From NCBI GenBank assembly GCA_040398525.1, contig JBBATY010000012.1, positions 1-64,000 of the forward strand: DNA of 64,000 bases, given 5' to 3'. Source of the DNA: VFMC01 sp040398525. Its GTDB lineage: Bacteria; Actinomycetota; Acidimicrobiia; Acidimicrobiales; Ilumatobacteraceae. Made by a program: the position numbers and the translations under genes. Within the stretch, counting starts at the first letter, position 1, and each line of letters begins with the position of its first letter. Below are positions 48,490 through 57,127 of this stretch, one piece after another. Under the pieces are notes generated by a model. That model made no database searches. It saw only the letters and a list, made by a program, of their open reading frames with translations, and had not been told where the DNA came from.

Positions 48490-51084
48490 TCACGGTTGTG
48501 TCGTGGTGGTCCCTGCCCCGCTGGTGCGTGCGGCGGTGGACTCGAGCACCGCGCTGGCCTGTGCGATCGCTTCCTCGATCGGCAGTGTCTCGCCGATCGA
48601 TCGGTGGCGTTCGACCTCGGCCGGGCCGAGCCGGCGCGAGGCCTCCGTGACGAGCGCGTCGACGATTTCCCGGTCGGTCGGGAAGAGCTCGAACCCGACG
48701 GTGCCCTGTTGCGCCAGTGAGCAGTGCGCCAAAAGCGTGGCGGTCGCCCAGTCACCACTCTGCTCGGCGATGCGTGCCGCGGAGATGATGGCGAACAGGA
48801 CTGTTGGGGTGTGTCCGACCGCGATCGAGATGTCGAGGGCCTCGCGTTGCAGGGAGGCGGCGCGGCCGACGTCGCCGCGGCGCAGTGCCACGTCGGCCAG
48901 GTTGCCCAGCGCCACCGACCGCCATGCGGTCGCCTCGGCGTAGTGCTGCAGCTCGAGCTCGAACGCGGCCTGCGCAGCGTCGAGGTCGCCCAACTCGAGG
49001 CTGGCGCACCCGATGGTCCCCTGCAGACGGGCCGTGCCTTGCGCGGTGGCGGCACTTGCGAGGCCGGCCCGGGCGATCGCCAGCGCGGTCTCCGGATCGG
49101 ACTCGTACAGGGCGTGGACCGCCCGGGCCTCGTCGAGCGCGCCGTCAAGCCAGCTCGGCTCGCCGACCGCTTCCCGAAGTGACAGAGCCTGTCGAGTGAG
49201 CTCGTGCGCCAGGGTGAGATCGCCGCAACCCGAGGCTGCCCCGCTCACGCGGTCGAGCAGCGCCACCCGTTCGGGGCAGGGCTCGTCCAGTTGGGCGAGC
49301 AGTGAGCGGCCGATCGTCAGGGCGTGCCGACGCGAGGTCAACACCGTGCTGTCGACGACCACGACGGCGAGGGTCGAGGCGACCGGCTGGTCGATGTGGG
49401 CCATGGCGGCGATCAGGTGACGGAGGTTGTCGACTTCCAGAGCTCGGCGGCGATACACGGCGCGCTCTGCGCCGCTGCCTTCGAACTGGGGGCCGAACGA
49501 GCGCAGGTAGTGGTGTGCCAGACCGGACGCGGACCCGGCGAGCTCGTCGCAGGTGCCGAGCAGCCGCCGCGCGTAGCTGCGGATGGTGACCTGTAGCCGG
49601 TGACGGGTGGAGCCGGCGGTCGGATCGGCCACGACGAGCGACTTGTCGAGCAGCGACCGCATCAGCTCGTCGACGGCCGAGGCCTCGAGGCCGTGATGGG
49701 CGGCTGCGGCGGTTGCCGTCTCGACATCGAACCCGGCCTCGAAGACCCCGAGGGACCGGAAGAGGCGTTGCTCATCGGCGGACAGCAGGTCGTAGCTCCA
49801 GGCGATGAGCTCCTCGAGGCTCCGCTGGCGCTGATCGAGGGTCGGGTCGCGGCTCGTGCCGAGACCCAGTCCGGCATCGAGGCCGGCGATGATCTCCGAC
49901 GGGGTGAGCAGGTCGGCGCGGGCAGCAGCCAACTCGATCGCCAGGGGAAGACGATCGACGCGGCCGCAGAGCGCCTCGACGGTGTCACAGATGGCTGGGT
50001 CGGGATCGACGAGGCCGGCGAGCCGACAGAACAACTCGACGCTCGCCTGCAGTTCGAGCGCTGGGGGTCGCCAGACCCGTTCGCCGCGCAGGCCGAGCGG
50101 CTCGCGGCTGGTCGCGACCACCCGGACCCCCGGGCACGAGCTCAACAACTCTGCCGCACGCAGCGCGACGTCAACGCCGAGGTGCTCGCAGTTGTCGAGC
50201 ACCACCACGGTGTGGCGGTCGCCGAGATGATCGACGGTCGCGTCCCACACCTCGCGGTCGTGGCCGACCGGCGCTCCGACTGCCTCGGCCAGCACCGTCG
50301 CAATGCCGGTCGGCTCGTCGGTGCGGGTGAGGTCGGCGAACCACACGCCGTGGGGCCAATCCGACGCATGCCTGAGGGCGTACTCGACCGCCAGACGGGT
50401 CTTGCCCAACCCGCCAGCGCCGACCACCGTCACCAGCCGGTGCTCGGCCACCAACTGCGCCAAGGTTGCGAGGTCGTGGTCGCGGCCGACCAGCTCGGTG
50501 AACGGTCGCAACAGGTTGTGCCGCTCGGCTGGGAGCGCCCGCAGCGCCGTGTCCACGGGAGCCACGCCGTCGATGTCGAGGCGGAACAGCTCGACCGGAT
50601 CGTCGAAGTCGCGCACCCGGAAGCGTCCGAGCGACACCAGGCCCAGATCCGAGGGTTCGCCGATGCGGCTCGCCGTGGTGGCCGACACCACCACCTGGCC
50701 GCCGTTCGCCGCGTCGGCGATCCGCGCCGCTTGGTGCACCGCAAAGGCCACGTAGCCATCGCCTCGCGGGGCCGCCAGGCCAGTGTGCACACCCATCCTC
50801 ACCCGCACCGCAGCATCGGTCGGCCAGGGCTCGTCGGCCAGCACCCGTTGGGCGTGCGCGCATGCCCCGAGCGCATCAGCGGCATCGGCGAACGCAAGGA
50901 AGAACGAATCGCCGTCGGTGATCAGCTCGTGCCCGCCGTGCGCCTGCCAGACGGACCGCAGCAGCTCGCGGTGACGCTCGAGCACTGGTGGGTAGCGGTC
51001 ACCGATCCGACGGAACAACTGCGTCGACCCTTCGAGGTCGGTGAACACGAACGTCACCATCCCCGACGGCAACCCCACCGACAT
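48490..51084 (-). CDS. Class III cyclase-like / NB-ARC ATPase / TPR regulator
   Basis: The protein has 864 aa. Residues 8-145 are a class III nucleotide-cyclase domain with both metal Asp residues (Asp16 in FTDLEGST, Asp59 in DGDSFFLAF) and the Arg123, but the substrate Lys is Ile55 and the usual Asn is His119. Residues 195-420 are an AAA/NB-ARC ATPase (Walker A GAGGLGKT at 224-231, Walker B VVVLDNCE, the GLRGERVW motif). The rest is TPR-like helices. This layout is common in actinobacterial signalling proteins of the AfsR/MalT type without an output domain. ATG 51084 follows TAGTGT by 7 nt. Confidence 0.85.
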   Translation of the reverse strand: MSVGLPSGMVTFVFTDLEGSTQLFRRIGDRYPPVLERHRELLRSVWQAHGGHELITDGDSFFLAFADAADALGACAHAQRVLADEPWPTDAAVRVRMGVHTGLAAPRGDGYVAFAVHQAARIADAANGGQVVVSATTASRIGEPSDLGLVSLGRFRVRDFDDPVELFRLDIDGVAPVDTALRALPAERHNLLRPFTELVGRDHDLATLAQLVAEHRLVTVVGAGGLGKTRLAVEYALRHASDWPHGVWFADLTRTDEPTGIATVLAEAVGAPVGHDREVWDATVDHLGDRHTVVVLDNCEHLGVDVALRAAELLSSCPGVRVVATSREPLGLRGERVWRPPALELQASVELFCRLAGLVDPDPAICDTVEALCGRVDRLPLAIELAAARADLLTPSEIIAGLDAGLGLGTSRDPTLDQRQRSLEELIAWSYDLLSADEQRLFRSLGVFEAGFDVETATAAAAHHGLEASAVDELMRSLLDKSLVVADPTAGSTRHRLQVTIRSYARRLLGTCDELAGSASGLAHHYLRSFGPQFEGSGAERAVYRRRALEVDNLRHLIAAMAHIDQPVASTLAVVVVDSTVLTSRRHALTIGRSLLAQLDEPCPERVALLDRVSGAASGCGDLTLAHELTRQALSLREAVGEPSWLDGALDEARAVHALYESDPETALAIARAGLASAATAQGTARLQGTIGCASLELGDLDAAQAAFELELQHYAEATAWRSVALGNLADVALRRGDVGRAASLQREALDISIAVGHTPTVLFAIISAARIAEQSGDWATATLLAHCSLAQQGTVGFELFPTDREIVDALVTEASRRLGPAEVERHRSIGETLPIEEAIAQASAVLESTAARTSGAGTTTTQP

Positions 51085-51091
51085 GACCTCA

Positions 51092-51097
51092 ACACTA
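51092..51097 (-). promoter_or_regulatory. -10 box TAGTGT for the cyclase-ATPase gene
   Basis: The hexamer ends 7 nt before the ATG at 51084. Confidence 0.6.
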
Positions 51098-51196
51098 ACC
51101 AGCTGATGGGTGAGCAGGACCGGGCAGCCGCCGCAGCCGACCGCGTCGGCGCACACTGGGGCGTCCATCGGAGTGCCTCTCTGCCACACTCGTGGC

Positions 51197-52036
51197 GTGG
51201 CAGTCCTGCTCGCTCTCGCCTCGGCCCTCGTCTACGGAGTTGCGGACTACACGGGCGGTCGAGCCAGCCGCGCGCACCCGGCGTTCGTCGTCACCTTCGT
51301 CGGGCAGACGGTTGTGGCCCCGTTGCTGCTCGTCGGTGCGCTCGCCTCGGGCACGCCGTTCCCGGACGGGTCGACGGTGTGGTGGTCGGCTGCAGGTGGG
51401 GCAATCGGCTCGATCGCCCTGGCCGGGCTCTACTACGCGTTCTCCCACGGCGCGATCACGGTGGTGGCTCCGGTCAGCGCTGCAGTGGGAGCCGTCGTAC
51501 CGCTGCTGGTGGGACTCGCCACCGGCGACCGGCCGGGATGGCTCGCCTTGGCCGGCATGGTGGTGGCCGTCGCTGCTGTGATGCTGGTGAGCGGCGCGGT
51601 GGGCGAGCGCCATGCGCCAACACCGCCCCAGGTGGTCGCCGTTGCGGCGGCCGCCGGGGCCGGGTTCGGATTCATGTACGTGGCTCTGGCGCGAACCGCC
51701 GACGACGCCGGGATCTGGCCGGTGGCGATCGCCCGCTGGCCCACGCTGCTCGTGCTCGGCGCAGCGTGCCTACTGAGCGGGGCGCGGCCCGGGCCGCGAC
51801 GCAGTGTGTTGGCGCTCGCTGTGCTGGCTGCCGTGCTCGACAACACCGCGAACCTGCTCTACCTGTTGTCGACCCGCGAGGGCCTGCTGTCGGTCGTGGC
51901 AGTGATCAGCTCGCTCTACCCGGCCAGCACTGTCACACTCGCGTTCGTGCTCGACCGGGAGCGGGTGAACCGCTGGCAGGCGATCGGGATGGCGATGGTG
52001 GCCGCCGCGCTCGTGCTGGTCACCCTCGGGCGCTGA
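51197..52036 (+). CDS. EamA/DMT-family transporter
   Basis: The protein has 279 aa with about ten hydrophobic segments in two EamA halves (LALASALVYGVADYTGG at the start, YYAFSHGAITVVAPVSAAVGAVVPLLVGLATGDRP at the end of the first half, LLSVVAVISSLYPASTVTLAFVLDRERVNRWQAIG at the end of the second). It probably exports amino acids or related metabolites. The GTG at 51197 is chosen because it begins the first membrane segment; CACACT, a weak -10 box, ends 6 nt upstream. Its end overlaps the convergent PH-domain gene by 17 nt. Confidence 0.82.
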   Translation: MAVLLALASALVYGVADYTGGRASRAHPAFVVTFVGQTVVAPLLLVGALASGTPFPDGSTVWWSAAGGAIGSIALAGLYYAFSHGAITVVAPVSAAVGAVVPLLVGLATGDRPGWLALAGMVVAVAAVMLVSGAVGERHAPTPPQVVAVAAAAGAGFGFMYVALARTADDAGIWPVAIARWPTLLVLGAACLLSGARPGPRRSVLALAVLAAVLDNTANLLYLLSTREGLLSVVAVISSLYPASTVTLAFVLDRERVNRWQAIGMAMVAAALVLVTLGR

Positions 52037-53522
52037 GGGGCTCCAGCCACCTGGCGGTGTCGACGCCGCCGAGGCCGCGCACCGTGGCGGCGAGGGCGAC
52101 GGCGTCGTCGGGGGCCAGGTCGCGCACCGACACATCGGTCGACCCGCCCGCCAGATGGACGCTGGCCGTGCAGACACCTGCCCGCCGCTGCCAGGGGCTC
52201 TGCGTGATGCGGATGCTCTGGATGCGGCTGACGGGCACGAGGCGTAGGTGCGACAGCAGCACGCCGTCGCGCTCGATGAGCAGCCCGTCGCGCACCACGT
52301 GCCCGAGCTGCCCGTACCAGGCGCGACCCCACGTGCGTGCGAGCAGCCAGCACAGGGCCAGCACCGCGCCGCCCAGCGCGACCACCAGCACCCAGGGGGC
52401 GCCGGTCGCCAGGAGCGCAACGACGACCACTCCGGCACTCGGCAGGGCCGTGCCGACGAGGCGGCGGGTGACGGCACGGCGTCGAGCGGCCACCGGGTGC
52501 GGCGCCACGGCGAGGTCGATCGACTCACGGCCGAGGGTGAGCGGGATCAGGCCCTCGACCTCGGCGCTGGGGCCGACCGGCACCGTGGTGATCCAACTCG
52601 AGTTGCCCTGGGTGTCGCCGGAGGCGGTGCGCACATCGAGCGATGCCAGACCCACCCACCGGCGCAGCAGCGATGCCGAACGGTGGACGAGCTGCACCCG
52701 CGGCAGCGGGATCACCGAGGTGCGGGTGTCGAGCAGGCCGCGGCGAGCCACCAGGTCGTCGCCCGAGCGGGCCAGTTCGAACCCGTGGAACCGGAGCACC
52801 ATCCAGCCACCGGCCACCACGGGCCAAGCGAGCACCACCCCGGCGACGAGCAGCACGGCGAGCGAGCCGCGGGGCTCGGCGTCGGTGCCGGTGCCCTGCC
52901 GGACGAGGTCGGCCACCTCCATCAGTGCGGAAATGATGAGGAACGGCACGAGCAGCAGCGGGACACCGGTGAGCCCGCCGAGCACCAGGTGTCGGGTGCC
53001 GACGCGCAGCAGGGCCGACGCAGGCGGTGGCGGTACATCGGCCGGCGCAGCCTCGGTGGCGAGGCGCCGCCGACCGCGCTCGAGGGTGTCGCGCACCCGC
53101 TCGGCCTCGGCGACCGTGAGCGCGTCGAGCTCGACCCGGTTGCTCGACGAGGCCGTGCCGACCAGCTCGACACGCACCAGGGCGAGGTCGGTCGCCCGGT
53201 GGCGCAACTGGCGGACCACCTCGACCTGCTGCACACGAGCGGGCGACACCACGCGCACCGAGCGCTGCAGCGCCCCGGCCCAGACGAGCAACTGCTCGTC
53301 GTCGAGGGTGTACCGGGTGAACCAGGCTCGGATCACTGCAGGGACGAGGAAGATGACGACGCCGACCACGAGGAGCACGAGGAGCAGTTGCGACGACGTG
53401 GCCACGACCAGCACGATCGACAGTGCCACTTGACGCAACAGAGGAATGGCCGCCACCAGCGGCGACAGGGGGTGCAGCCGCAGCGCGTCGGCCGGGGGCG
53501 CGAGGGGGCCGGAGTCGTCCAC
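52020..53522 (-). CDS. PH domain-containing membrane protein (YdbT-like)
   Basis: The protein has 500 aa. Three bacterial PH (bPH2, DUF304) modules alternate with pairs of hydrophobic segments: YTLDDEQLLVWAGALQRSVRVVSPARVQQVEVVRQ near 70-105, FELARSGDDLVARRGLLDTRTSVIPLPRVQLVHR near 260-295, and LLIERDGVLLSHLRLVPVSRIQSIRITQSP near 420-450. It matches Bacillus YdbT. Its partner YdbS-like protein is encoded just upstream, 14 nt away. GTG 53522 has a GGAG site. The role of the pair is unknown; in Bacillus it is linked to resistance to sublancin and other amyloliquefaciens toxins. Confidence 0.85.
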   Translation of the reverse strand: MDDSGPLAPPADALRLHPLSPLVAAIPLLRQVALSIVLVVATSSQLLLVLLVVGVVIFLVPAVIRAWFTRYTLDDEQLLVWAGALQRSVRVVSPARVQQVEVVRQLRHRATDLALVRVELVGTASSSNRVELDALTVAEAERVRDTLERGRRRLATEAAPADVPPPPASALLRVGTRHLVLGGLTGVPLLLVPFLIISALMEVADLVRQGTGTDAEPRGSLAVLLVAGVVLAWPVVAGGWMVLRFHGFELARSGDDLVARRGLLDTRTSVIPLPRVQLVHRSASLLRRWVGLASLDVRTASGDTQGNSSWITTVPVGPSAEVEGLIPLTLGRESIDLAVAPHPVAARRRAVTRRLVGTALPSAGVVVVALLATGAPWVLVVALGGAVLALCWLLARTWGRAWYGQLGHVVRDGLLIERDGVLLSHLRLVPVSRIQSIRITQSPWQRRAGVCTASVHLAGGSTDVSVRDLAPDDAVALAATVRGLGGVDTARWLEPLSARG

Positions 53523-53536
53523 GCTGCTCGCTCCGC

Positions 53537-54067
53537 TCAGGCGCCGTCGTCGAGGCCGGCGCGCTGCAGCAGCACCCGGCGCACATCGGTTGCCTCGGCT
53601 TCGCCGACGCCGGGGATCGTGCCGAGCGACATCGCCGACGCGGTGCGCAGCGAGAGCGACACCATGCCGAGGCGTCGCTGCAGCGGCCCGTGCTCGACCT
53701 CGACCTGTTGGATCCGCTGGTAGGGCACGGCGGCGAGGGCGCGCCACCAGACCCCGTGCTGCAGCTCGAGCGCGTGCTCGCCGAAGCGGTAGCGCCAGGA
53801 GCGGTAGCGCATCGGGGCCGCCACGAGCCCGACCAACAAGCCGAGCGCCAGGCCGCCGCCGAGGCACCAGGCCAGCCGCGATGTCCAGCCGTCGCCCGCT
53901 CGCTCGGCGAGCACGCTGAGCACGCCGAACACGACCAGCCCGAGCACGGCACCGTTGAGGATCGAGCCCCAACGCCACACGGTGACGACCGATGGGTGCA
54001 GCGGTCGCCACTCCCCGTCGAGCACCGTGGCGGCGACGGCGGCTGGGACGGGCTCAGGCTCGGTCAT
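53537..54067 (-). CDS. PH domain-containing membrane protein (YdbS-like)
   Basis: The protein has 176 aa: an N-terminal cytoplasmic tail, two hydrophobic segments (about 33-52 and 64-88) and one PH (bPH2) module (YRFGEHALELQHGVWWRALAAVPYQRIQQVEVEHGPLQRRLG). It is the usual small partner of the YdbT-like protein. The start overlaps the end of the MBL-fold gene by 14 nt, so the three genes may share a transcript. Confidence 0.85.
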   Translation of the reverse strand: MTEPEPVPAAVAATVLDGEWRPLHPSVVTVWRWGSILNGAVLGLVVFGVLSVLAERAGDGWTSRLAWCLGGGLALGLLVGLVAAPMRYRSWRYRFGEHALELQHGVWWRALAAVPYQRIQQVEVEHGPLQRRLGMVSLSLRTASAMSLGTIPGVGEAEATDVRRVLLQRAGLDDGA

Positions 54068-55403
54068 GGGGGAGTGTCGCCGCGTCGGTGACGGCCTGGG
54101 ACTCGCGTGCGGCGGCAGCGAAGATGCCCTTGGCCATCAGGCTCGGCTCGGCCTTGCGGCGTACGAGGTAGATCGCCGCCCGACCGGCGTGGATGTCGGG
54201 ATCGTCGGGTGCTGCCCAGCCGGCCAGGTCGGCGAAGTGGCAGGCCAGGCGCAGGTCACCGTCACTCGCGGCCTGCTCGGCGCGGCGCAGCAGCACGTCG
54301 GCTCCACCGGCCAACTCGGCGACGGCGCTCGCGAGGTGTGCGTCGGGGGAGGGCTTGAGCCGCGACGCTGCCCCGTCCCACCAGCCGCCGAACTGGCGCC
54401 AGATGCCGCGCACCACGAACTCGGGCTCGTCGTAGAAGGGGCGGAGGTAGGGCTTGGCCAGCGTGTCGTCGGGCACCCGGACGGTGTGGATGATCGCGTC
54501 GAGTGTGGCGCCGCTGTTCATCATCGCCACGACGTCGGCGACCAGGTTCTCGAGGGCGGATGCGACCTCGTCGAGGACCCGAGCGATTCGCTCAGCGCCG
54601 ACGATCGGCAAGCCATGGGCGGGCACCAGCAGTTCGGGCTGCTTGGCGATCATCGCGCGCAGTGCCGCTGCCCACTCGATGGGGTAGCGCTGCACCTTCT
54701 GTGGGTTGCCGGCATTGGGAAAGTTCCAGATGAGGAAGTCACCCGTCATCACCCACTTGCGCTCGGGCAGCCACGACCACAGGTGGTCGTCGGTCTCGCC
54801 GCGGGCGTGATGCAACTCGATCATCTCGCCGCCCACCGACACCGTGTCGTGATCGCTCACCACGTGGTCGGGGCGCAGGGTGCTCGACGGCAGGAAGCGC
54901 CGGGCGTTCGGGTTGGGAGCGACGCGCGCGCCCGGCTCGTCGACACCGCCCACCGTCAGGTTCAAGTCGCCCGCCACGCCGCCGAACTGGCGGGCGTTGA
55001 TGAGCAGGTTCCAGTTGTTGGTGTAGGCGTAGCGGTCGAGGCGCACGTTCACGTTCTCGTGGCCGATCACCGTCGGCGCGGCGTGGCCGTCGCGTGCCGC
55101 CGCGCTTGCGAAGAAGCTGCTGCCGCCCACGTGGTCGGCGTGGCCGTGGGTGTACACGATGTGGCTCACCCGTTCGTTGCGCCAGCCGCGCAGCGCAGCC
55201 ACCACGGCCTCACCGGTGTGCACGCCCGACGAGTCGAACGTGACGATGCCCTCCTCGGTGCGCAGCGCCACGCAATGGCTGAAGCTCTCGACGATCGCCA
55301 GGTCGTCGGCGAGCTCGCTCAGCTCGTTGGTGACCCGATTGACCGGTTGATCGGCCACTCCGGAGTCGATGATGCGTGTGGAGAGATCGAGCAGGTCGGC
55401 CAT
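54054..55403 (-). CDS. MBL-fold metallo-hydrolase, alkyl-sulfatase-related
   Basis: The protein has 449 aa. The zinc motif THGHADH is at 85-91, and HHARGETDDHLWSW and PAHGLPIVG hold later ligands. The C-terminal part (DEPEFVVRGIWRQFGGWWDGAASRLKPSP) is a helical dimerisation domain seen in alkyl sulfatases of the SdsA1 and BDS1 type, where GIWRQFGGWWDG is highly conserved. It may hydrolyse alkyl sulfates or related esters. ATG 55403 follows TACGGT by 7 nt, so it is probably leaderless. The next gene in the same direction (upstream) is an acyl-CoA dehydrogenase. Confidence 0.83.
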   Translation of the reverse strand: MADLLDLSTRIIDSGVADQPVNRVTNELSELADDLAIVESFSHCVALRTEEGIVTFDSSGVHTGEAVVAALRGWRNERVSHIVYTHGHADHVGGSSFFASAAARDGHAAPTVIGHENVNVRLDRYAYTNNWNLLINARQFGGVAGDLNLTVGGVDEPGARVAPNPNARRFLPSSTLRPDHVVSDHDTVSVGGEMIELHHARGETDDHLWSWLPERKWVMTGDFLIWNFPNAGNPQKVQRYPIEWAAALRAMIAKQPELLVPAHGLPIVGAERIARVLDEVASALENLVADVVAMMNSGATLDAIIHTVRVPDDTLAKPYLRPFYDEPEFVVRGIWRQFGGWWDGAASRLKPSPDAHLASAVAELAGGADVLLRRAEQAASDGDLRLACHFADLAGWAAPDDPDIHAGRAAIYLVRRKAEPSLMAKGIFAAAARESQAVTDAATLPHDRA

Positions 55404-55410
55404 GACGGGC

Positions 55411-55416
55411 ACCGTA
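55411..55416 (-). promoter_or_regulatory. -10 box TACGGT for the MBL hydrolase gene
   Basis: The hexamer ends 7 nt before the ATG at 55403. Confidence 0.6.
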
Positions 55417-55431
55417 GCCGCAGGGGCGCGT

Positions 55432-56529
55432 CTACTTCGGCAGGCCGAGGACCCGCTCGCCGAGGATGTTGCGCATCACGTTCGACGTGCCACCCATGAT
55501 GGTGTAGGCGGGGGAGTAGCACAGGCCCTGTGTGACGTCGTTCCACAGCATTGCGTCGGCGCCGAGCACCTGGGCCACGAAGTCGGCCACCTGCTGCTCG
55601 TGCTCGGTGCAGAAGCACTTCGTCGCGGCACTGAACCCTGCCGGAGCCTGCTTCAGCACCTCGCGCGCCACCAGGATGCGACCGAGCCGGTAGCCGGTCT
55701 CGAGCGATGCGATCTGCTGGCGGACCCGCGGGTCGTCGCGATCGGCGCGCTCGAGCGCGATGGCGTACAGCGCCCGGTTCGACACCAGCCGGTCGACGCC
55801 GCCGCGCTCGTGCTCGAGCTGGCGCATCGTCTGTTTGAAGGCGTTGCCCTCGACACCCACCAGGTTCGCCAGCGGCACACGGACGTCGGTGTAGAACACC
55901 TCGCAGAAGTGGCGGTTGGTGGTGAGATCCTCGATGGTGCGGATCTCGATGCCCGGGGTGTCCATCGGCACGATGATCTCGCTGATTCCGGCGTGAGGCG
56001 GGCCGTCGTTGCTGGTGCGGCAGATGAGGTAGCAGTAGTCGGCCTCGGCGCCGAAACTGGTCCAGATCTTCTGGCCGTTGATCACCCAGTGGTCGCCGTC
56101 GCGCGTGGCCGATGTCTTCAGGCTCGCCAGGTCGCTTCCGGCGTTCGGCTCGCTCATCCCGATGCACCAGGTGGTCTCGCCCGCCAGCATCGCGGGCAGG
56201 AACTCGGCCTGCTGGTCGGGGCGGCCGTAGGTGATGAGTGTGGGGCCCATCTGCCGATCGGCGAACCACATTGCGGCGATCGGTGCGCCCGCCGCGATGA
56301 GCTCCTCGCCGATGATCAACCGATCGATGGGCGGACGTCCGCCGCCGCCGAACTCGGCGGGCCAGGTCATGCCGATCCAGCCGAGCGACGCCATCTCCTT
56401 GGCGAACTCCTTGGAGTAGCCGTTCATCCAGCTGTCGTTCGAGCGGCCGAAGCGGGCCACTGCGTCGGCCGCGACTTCGCGTGCCTGCTCGCGCAGTGCC
56501 TGCTGCTCAGGGGTCCAGGAGAAGTCCAT
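55432..56529 (-). CDS. Acyl-CoA dehydrogenase
   Basis: The protein has 365 aa. N-terminal FSWTPEQQALREQAREVA, the FAD and substrate loop TWCIGMSEPNAGSDLASLKTSA, the flavin motif WVINGQKIWTSFGAEADYCYL and the C-terminal YTIMGGTSNVMRNILGERVLGLP are all family hallmarks. It introduces a trans double bond into an acyl-CoA, as in fatty acid, branched-chain or steroid side-chain breakdown. DmdC-type function on methylmercaptopropionyl-CoA cannot be judged from this alone. ATG follows TAGCAT by 8 nt. Confidence 0.92.
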   Translation of the reverse strand: MDFSWTPEQQALREQAREVAADAVARFGRSNDSWMNGYSKEFAKEMASLGWIGMTWPAEFGGGGRPPIDRLIIGEELIAAGAPIAAMWFADRQMGPTLITYGRPDQQAEFLPAMLAGETTWCIGMSEPNAGSDLASLKTSATRDGDHWVINGQKIWTSFGAEADYCYLICRTSNDGPPHAGISEIIVPMDTPGIEIRTIEDLTTNRHFCEVFYTDVRVPLANLVGVEGNAFKQTMRQLEHERGGVDRLVSNRALYAIALERADRDDPRVRQQIASLETGYRLGRILVAREVLKQAPAGFSAATKCFCTEHEQQVADFVAQVLGADAMLWNDVTQGLCYSPAYTIMGGTSNVMRNILGERVLGLPK

Positions 56530-56537
56530 CGCCGCGA

Positions 56538-56543
56538 ATGCTA
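56538..56543 (-). promoter_or_regulatory. -10 box TAGCAT for the acyl-CoA dehydrogenase gene
   Basis: The hexamer ends 8 nt before the ATG at 56529. Confidence 0.55.
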
Positions 56544-56597
56544 TGCGCCGCTGCTGTCAGGGCCGTTGTCCATCGAGCCGTCGACGACGGTCAGGCG

Positions 56598-57008
56598 TCA
56601 CCTGACGGCGTAGACGTCGTACGTCACCGCGCCGCCGTCGGTGGCGCCACGGGCGACGGCCTGCACGCTGTTCAGCCAGGCGTACTGCTCGGCGCCGGTC
56701 TGGAACATCGGTGCGGTGGTGATGTGCTTGCCGCCGTCGAGGCCGACGCCCTTGTACTCCATCAAGATGTCGGCGCCGTCGTCGGTCTTCAGCAGCAGGC
56801 GCACGTCGAGCAGCATCGAGCCGTCGGCGCGCACGGTCACCCAGTCGCCGCCGGGCCCGTGCACGGTGCCCTTCAGCTTCGGACCCTCGAAGGTGCCGCT
56901 GCTTGCGTCGACGATCACTCGTGTGCCGGCCGGGCCGTTGGCGATGATGCCGCTCATGCTGGTGGTGGCGGTGATGGTGAACAGGTGCTCGAGCTCAGGT
57001 GCTGCCAT
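56598..57008 (-). CDS. DUF3237 family protein
   Basis: The protein has 136 aa, cytoplasmic. The pattern LEHLFTITATT at the N-terminus, then VIVDASSGTFEGPKLKGTVHGPGGDWVTVRADGSMLLDVRLLLKTDDGADILMEYKGV matches DUF3237, a beta-barrel family of unknown function often found beside degradative genes. ATG follows TACCGT by 7 nt. It is divergent from icd. Confidence 0.78.
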   Translation of the reverse strand: MAAPELEHLFTITATTSMSGIIANGPAGTRVIVDASSGTFEGPKLKGTVHGPGGDWVTVRADGSMLLDVRLLLKTDDGADILMEYKGVGLDGGKHITTAPMFQTGAEQYAWLNSVQAVARGATDGGAVTYDVYAVR

Positions 57009-57015
57009 GTGCGGA

Positions 57016-57021
57016 ACGGTA
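57016..57021 (-). promoter_or_regulatory. -10 box TACCGT for the DUF3237 gene
   Basis: The hexamer ends 7 nt before the ATG at 57008. Confidence 0.6.
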
Positions 57022-57064
57022 GTGCGGCCACCGGGTGGATCTCGCTCCGGACGACCTCGACGGG

Positions 57065-57089
57065 TAGCCTGTACAAGTCGGATACAAGT
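57065..57089 (+). promoter_or_regulatory. icd promoter with two TACAAGT direct repeats
   Basis: TAGCCT at 57065-57070 would start transcription near 57077. TACAAGT occurs at 57072-57078 and again at 57083-57089, one helical turn apart (11 nt), across the start point. The repeats may bind a regulator. Confidence 0.5.
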
Positions 57090-57127
57090 GCACCGCGCTG
57101 GACCGGTGCCGAACGAGGTGGAACGCG

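Noticed and set aside
49600..53433. A 1277-codon open frame across the cyclase-ATPase, EamA and PH-domain genes
   Set aside because: It is composed of Arg/Gly/Ser-rich shadow sequence antisense to or out of frame with recognised genes.
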